A stretch of DNA of 64,000 nt, taken from positions 15,515,057-15,579,056 of the forward strand of contig NC_058143.1 of assembly GCF_011075055.1 (NCBI RefSeq), given 5' to 3'. This DNA comes from Mangifera indica (lineage: Eukaryota > Streptophyta > Magnoliopsida > Sapindales > Anacardiaceae). A program made the translations under genes and the position numbers. Below, one piece after another: positions 58,969 to 64,000 of the stretch. The notes below the pieces were generated by a model, which saw nothing but the letters and a program-made list of their open reading frames with translations, ran no database searches and was not told the origin of the DNA. The first letter of the stretch is position 1. Every line of letters begins with the position of its first letter.

Positions 58969-60769
58969 AAGAATATTAGTTAAAGATGAGCAACACATTG
59001 TACCAGAGTTTTTGGTTAATTATTTCAATCATTGTTGTTCCTTAAAGGCAAGGGACAATCTTAACCTTTTGAAGTTCCCATTTTATTTCCTTGGAATCAA
59101 ATTCTTTGTTATACAATGAGCCATATCTTGTAAATTATGGATATTGTGGAGTATATACAGATAAAAATAATTTATTGATTCTATTCAGATGCCATGTATG
59201 GGGCATCATATATCATCTTCATGTAAACAATAAATTACAAAGTTGTATTTCAAGACAGGAGCCTGTTATTGCATAGGCTTATTTTGTTCTTGGAACTGTA
59301 CATGTCGGGTGTACTCGACTATTTAGAAAATTTATTCAATTGGATAAATACATACAGGCTGAGGTCGATGAAGAATAATGTCATGTTAATTATTAATTTT
59401 GAATTTAATAATAATAATGATATGTTATTATATGATTTAGTAATTTTTTATTTTAAAAAGTCAATAGTTTTAAAATTGAATCAACTGGTTTAATGGGGAA
59501 CTGATTTATGGTCTGATCTGATTATTATTAAAAATTGATTCAATATAAGAGTTGGTCAAACTCAGATAAAATCAATGAACTAGTCAAAATTAGGGGCCTG
59601 GGTTTGGCCAAATTTTATTATCCTAACCCCTAATTTTAATTTCTTTTTTATTTTTGAGGTTTTTTTTTAATAGATTGAAATTTATGTTTTAAAAAAGTAA
59701 ATAATTTTTTTGTTATTGATAACTGTACAAATTTGCTTTTAATGAATTTCATATGGTTTATATTTAAAACATGTGTTAAATGGTGGATATTATTTAATAA
59801 ATTTATTATAATTTGATAATAAATTAAATTAGTTAGACTATAATTTATCCATTAGCATACCTACCAAGCACTTGTATCCTTTTTAACATTGGAAATTAAT
59901 TATATATAAAATCTTTATGTATTACTCTTTAAATTTAAGAAATAATTAATTATTTAGAATAAAAACATTGGAATTAAATGTGACAAGTACGCGATGGCTT
60001 CTTTTCTGAGGCAAACCACTCTATCTACCCATGTGGATGCCACGTGATTTAGACCGTACTCATCTACTATGCGGAATTCCAAAACAGCACCTTGTTCTTA
60101 TCTCTCTTCTTTCTTCATTTTCCTTCTTAGGGAAATTTTATGATGTCATTTTCTAGGGGAAAAGCTTATTGTAAATGTGTCACATGCTAGAGTTTGGATA
60201 GTAATTCAATTAATATCCTTTTAATATTTAAAAAAATTTAAATTAAAATAATTAAATTTTTAAGAAGTTTATTAAAAAAATAACCACTAACCCTAATTCT
60301 ATACCAATCTAGCCAACTAATTTAGTAAATTTAATACAACCTTTCCTTCATCCTTAATCTTTCAACAAAAACATAGGCTAAACATTCAACTCTATCGCTT
60401 TCTAAGTCTAATTTGCAATGTCCCATACCTAAAACATGAAATTAAGCAAGAAAATTACTATATCTCGGTTTTAAGATCAATTTTAATTTGAATTTCGTGA
60501 ATTATTTATAGAATAAATGTGTATTGTTATTGTGTTGATTTATGCATATTATTTTAATATTTAGAGGTGTTTAAAGGATGTAATATGTGTTTGGTTGGAA
60601 TGAGATTCTTCGATTCATGTATCTTTTATGTGACCGAGGGAAAATATGTGAATAATTATGCAAGCCCTCTATTGTTTACGTATTTTTTAGCAAACACCCA
60701 TATTAATGTATTTATATATTATTGATATATTTTTTTAGCAAAATTCCTATCAGTGTGATTGTGATATCA
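58969..60769. other. 3' UTR of the prenyltransferase and AT-rich intergenic DNA
   Basis: The first 150-300 bp are probably 3' UTR. The remainder is low-complexity with no gene seen. Confidence 0.35.
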
Positions 60770-62640
60770 CACGTATGTTTTAAAGGTATTTTAGTTTTTT
60801 TTTTTTTGTTTGTAATGATTTAAAATTTTGACCCTTAAGGGGGGAAAATATGATTTAAACAAAGTTAGAAGGGGGAAATTACTATTTTATCAAATTAAGA
60901 GATAAGATCAAGTTTGGGCCAACATGAGGGAGTTAATTGAAAATAGAAAAAATCTAAAAGGGTTATGAGGTATGCACAAGAATAGTATAAAAAGCTAAAT
61001 TTTATAAAAATAGGTAAGATGGATCTAGATATTTTGATTTTTTCTTCCCTCTAGACTTTATCACACCATTTTACTCTTCCAAAAAGGGGATTTCAATTTC
61101 TTGAAGGAATCAAAGCGAATTGAGGAAGGTTGTACTCAATGAAGGTTTTCCGGTCAAATAATTATGACCCTTCAAATTTAGTATTTAAATTTTGTAAGTC
61201 AAGAATTTAAAACCCTTAAACTTGTGATTTAGGCATCTTAATCAATTGAAAAGATTTTGTGTAAATTGAGAGTGTTTTTGTTTTAACGGTATTAAAGTGA
61301 GTTAAATCCTGTAAGTTTGAATTTTAGTCAAATTAGTTGAAAGATTGGAAACCCTAATTATGATTGTGTTAGGGTTGTAGACAGCCATAAGTGAAGCCAT
61401 CTTCAACTATTTGGGATGGATTTTGCAATAAGGTATGTTGAGAATGAGTAAATTATATGTATTGATTAATGTATGTGTAAAGATGAAGTGACATAGAAAA
61501 CCAACAACCTTGGTTGTAATATCTTAGGATTGATATAAAGGGCAATTATGGTATTTTATATATATTTTAAAAAATGAATAACCATTCTTTGATGGAATGT
61601 TTATACAAGAATATTATTTATGCATATTAGTGTGTAGAAATGCGTATGATTATATTTCCATTCGATTTTATTAATTAAGTCTCGATTAGAAGTTATTAGT
61701 TAAATGAATATTATCATTATTGAATCAAATTTTTATATGAATATGATCAAATTCAAGATTAGACATAAAATATTTGTAGGACATCTGATTAGGGTGATGG
61801 GATATGGACTTCGAAGATTGAAAAAAAAATTTATCACCCCTGTCATACACTATGCATCATTGAGAGGTGTTGATTCATAGAGATGACTTGTAATTCATAG
61901 TATACACCCATATAAAGAGACACTTATTGGAAGGTGATATGATAAAGATTGATACACACATACCTACCACGGATTGCGATAGTTGTGAAAAAGAAGTCAT
62001 ATGGCTAGAATGTCTAATCTTTGATATAGTCTAGAACGATCGACATTGAAAAATGAAATAAATTGAAATGAGAATTATTCTTAAAAGAATAAGAATTTTG
62101 AAAAACTGAATATGAGATAAATAAAAATTCAGAAAGATTAAATAATATAATAGAATAAAGATTCTTACTTACTGAGTTATTTGTCACTCACTCGTTTTGC
62201 ATTCGGTCCTGCAAGTTTGAAATGAGATTGTAGTAGACTAGGGAAACTAATTAGCGGTGGAGGCATAGAAAGTTGGGAGTCTCTTTTATGTTATTTAATA
62301 AATTATCTCGTGTTTGACATGTAAAACTTGAACATACTATTTATATGTTTGTTTTGAATTTCAATACGGTTTAATATTCTATTGTTGGTTTTCAGTTAAT
62401 ACTTGATTTCTTTATTTGATTTCTGCATGAATTATTGATGAATTTCAAATAAATGATGTTTTGATTTAATTTTTTTTCTCAATTTCAAATAATATTTCTT
62501 TTAAAGGATATTACTTTTGTGGTGAGATGTTATAACCCAATTATTTTAAAATTTGATTCTTTTAATTTTGAACAGTTACAAGCTATGCGGGTTGGTTCAA
62601 TTGCCATTTTAGTGGTGTGACAAAATAGGGGGTTCCAACT
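60770..62640 (+). other. Possible long solo LTR or non-coding repeat
   Basis: Lacks open frames but is less A/T-simple than its surroundings. It has a G-rich tract (AAGGGGGGAAAATA at 60837) and a TATAAAAAG word at 60986, as in an LTR promoter, and it ends near TGGTGTGACAAAATAGGGGG. No matching second LTR or internal coding part is in the window, so this is a weak call. Confidence 0.25.
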
Positions 62641-63245
62641 GGGACACAGGCTAATTCAACCCTCTTATCATGTCTAATATAAAGTGACGGGGTGAAAAAT
62701 TAGGTTTTTCAAACTAGAAAAAATTGGAAAATATCATCAAAGTTCAGGTGGGAACCAGTAGTTGGGCCTTTGTGTAAAGGGTATTGGCAACATTACTAAA
62801 TTTATCACGTGCTGAAGAAAACACAACATGTTTAATCATTTTGATTTTTTTTATTTTTTTTTAAAGTAAAGGCAAAACAAGCTGGCAACAGTATCCGAGG
62901 GCCAAATCTGTAACTTCATATCTTTGGTTGGAAAACCGGGGTCGCTAATAAGCAGTTTCAACACAAAAACTAGGGGGCGGGAATTGCAAAACAAATGGAA
63001 ACTGCTTTTGCTTTTCATTTGTTTTCTCAAAACAATAACTCTTTCTCTTCTCTACGGACCACGGCCCCTGGTTTTGCTATTTATCCATTTCTTTTTACAT
63101 ATTTATCAATACCCGTCTCCACTCTCTATTTCTTCCATCACCAACTCTCTCAAATTCTTGTCTTTCTCATCGTATACACATCAAGTTCCAGTTTTGCTTG
63201 AAGAAGATATCTGTTGAATTTGGGTTGATTTTATATAGACTTGTG
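62641..63245 (+). promoter_or_regulatory. Promoter and leader of the plant cysteine oxidase gene
   Basis: Non-coding. The CT-rich stretch at 63020-63180 is leader-like. TATTTAT at 63079 is a weak TATA candidate. Confidence 0.35.
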
Positions 63246-63483
63246 ATGACGATGGAGGGCGGGCTGGTAGAGCAAAGAAGACAAAGAGTTGAGCTTGTGA
63301 AAAAGGCTGGATATGCGCGTAAAGCTGCCAAAAAGAAGAGATGTAAAAGCAAGCTTCAAGGATGTGGAGAGCCAAAGGTTCTTCGGGCGCTGCAGGAATT
63401 GTTTGTTGCGTGTAGAGATGTGTTCAAAGGCCCCGGCACCGTGCCTGCTCCTTGTGATGTGAACAAGCTGTGCAAAATTCTTG
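63246..63483 (+). CDS. Plant cysteine oxidase, PCO1/2-type (first exon only)
   Basis: PCOs oxidise the N-terminal Cys of group VII ERF factors with O2, marking them for N-degron decay, and so act as oxygen sensors. Only exon 1 (79 codons plus one base) is here; it ends CTTG|GTAAAT, and the intron runs past the right edge. The start MTMEGGLVEQ is the first ATG in frame (a second is two codons on). A basic stretch (about residues 20-38, KKAGYARKAAKKKRCKSK) is followed by VLRALQELFVACRDVF, GPGTVPAP and the start of the next helix (VNKLCKILG), which match the PCO1/2 N-terminus. The iron-binding cupin domain is off window, so the call rests on this N-terminal part. Confidence 0.75.
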
Positions 63484-64000
63484 GTAAATTTTATTAAGTT
63501 TTCGAATTTTCATAGTTGCATGCATATTTGGATATATTCTAGACAGTGTTTTAAGCCTTTTCTGGTGCAAGGGTTAAGGTCAACCATTGGCATATTTGAT
63601 ATAGAAATCTGAAAGAGTTGAATCTGAAAATAATTTTATGGACTAGATTTTGATATTTAAAATTCTAATAAGCTATCAAAATCCTTGATTTAAGTTGTTC
63701 TAAAAATTGTTGATCAGATGGTTTAATGGTTAAATATTACTCTCAATATATAATAAAGAGTATCTGAGACCAGTTCATTCACGTTTTAATGTTCTAGTTG
63801 TTGAACTTTTCCATTTATTATTGTTATTATCATTTTTTCGTAATTATTTTAGAAAATCATTCCTTTTTACCAAACATCAATAGATTCAATCACTTGATCT
63901 TATTATTAGAACTAAGTGATCTTTCTCAGTCAACCCTTTTACCCTTATTCTCTACGGATCAGGAAGATCAATTTTAAGTCCCATTTTCCTACTTCAAAAT
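63484..64000 (+). other. Intron 1 of the plant cysteine oxidase gene
   Basis: Starts with a good donor (GGTAAATTT) and contains no coding sequence up to the window edge. Confidence 0.6.

Noticed and set aside
63198..63245. N-terminal extension of the cysteine oxidase
   Set aside because: The extension starts at TTG; the first in-frame ATG is 63246.
63718..63780. tRNA-like or SINE-like start (GATGGTTTAATGGTTAA)
   Set aside because: The downstream B-box match is poor and no body or poly-A tail is defined.

Overview
The window is nuclear DNA from a flowering plant, almost certainly a eudicot. Genes are split by GT-AG introns, the spacers are very AT-rich and packed with small inverted-repeat elements and decayed LTR retrotransposons, and every recognisable protein belongs to a plant family. 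I cannot name the species from sequence alone.

Layout. (1) 89-4451, minus: first 13 coding exons of a class I (vacuolar) Na+/H+ exchanger, whose 3' end lies left of the window. (2) 4452-11920: gene-free, AT-rich spacer with two long-TIR elements, a cluster of palindromic MITEs and two tandem duplications. (3) 11921-30954, plus: three tandem copies of bifunctional 3-dehydroquinate dehydratase/shikimate dehydrogenase (DQD/SDH). Copy 1 (11921-16155) has quinate-dehydrogenase-like active-site changes and a one-base deletion that breaks its dehydratase domain. Copy 2 (21562-25209) is canonical and intact. Copy 3 (27148-30954) is intact with two unusual substrate-pocket residues. (4) 34668-38012, plus: an intronless J-domain/DUF3444 protein. 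(5) 40016-40496, minus: a GASA/snakin peptide. (6) 42140-49666, plus: a DCD-domain gene, probably with a long spliced leader that hosts a Copia element at 43640-46607; its exon 2/exon 3 reading frames do not join. (7) 51926-58968, plus: a 12-exon long-chain prenyl diphosphate synthase of the solanesyl type. (8) 63246 to the right edge, plus: first exon of a plant cysteine oxidase.

The DQD/SDH array is the only set of genes here that obviously works together. The canonical enzyme carries dehydroquinate to shikimate. The diverged copies differ exactly where substrate (quinate versus shikimate) and cofactor (NAD versus NADP) are read, so the array looks like duplication followed by specialisation for quinate, gallate or related side branches. 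The other genes are ordinary neighbours with no evident functional link. I found no RNA gene, CRISPR array or organelle insertion that I can defend, and nothing I would call a wholly new system; the strongest leads are the diverged DQD/SDH copies, the two one-base frame breaks, and the repeat families.
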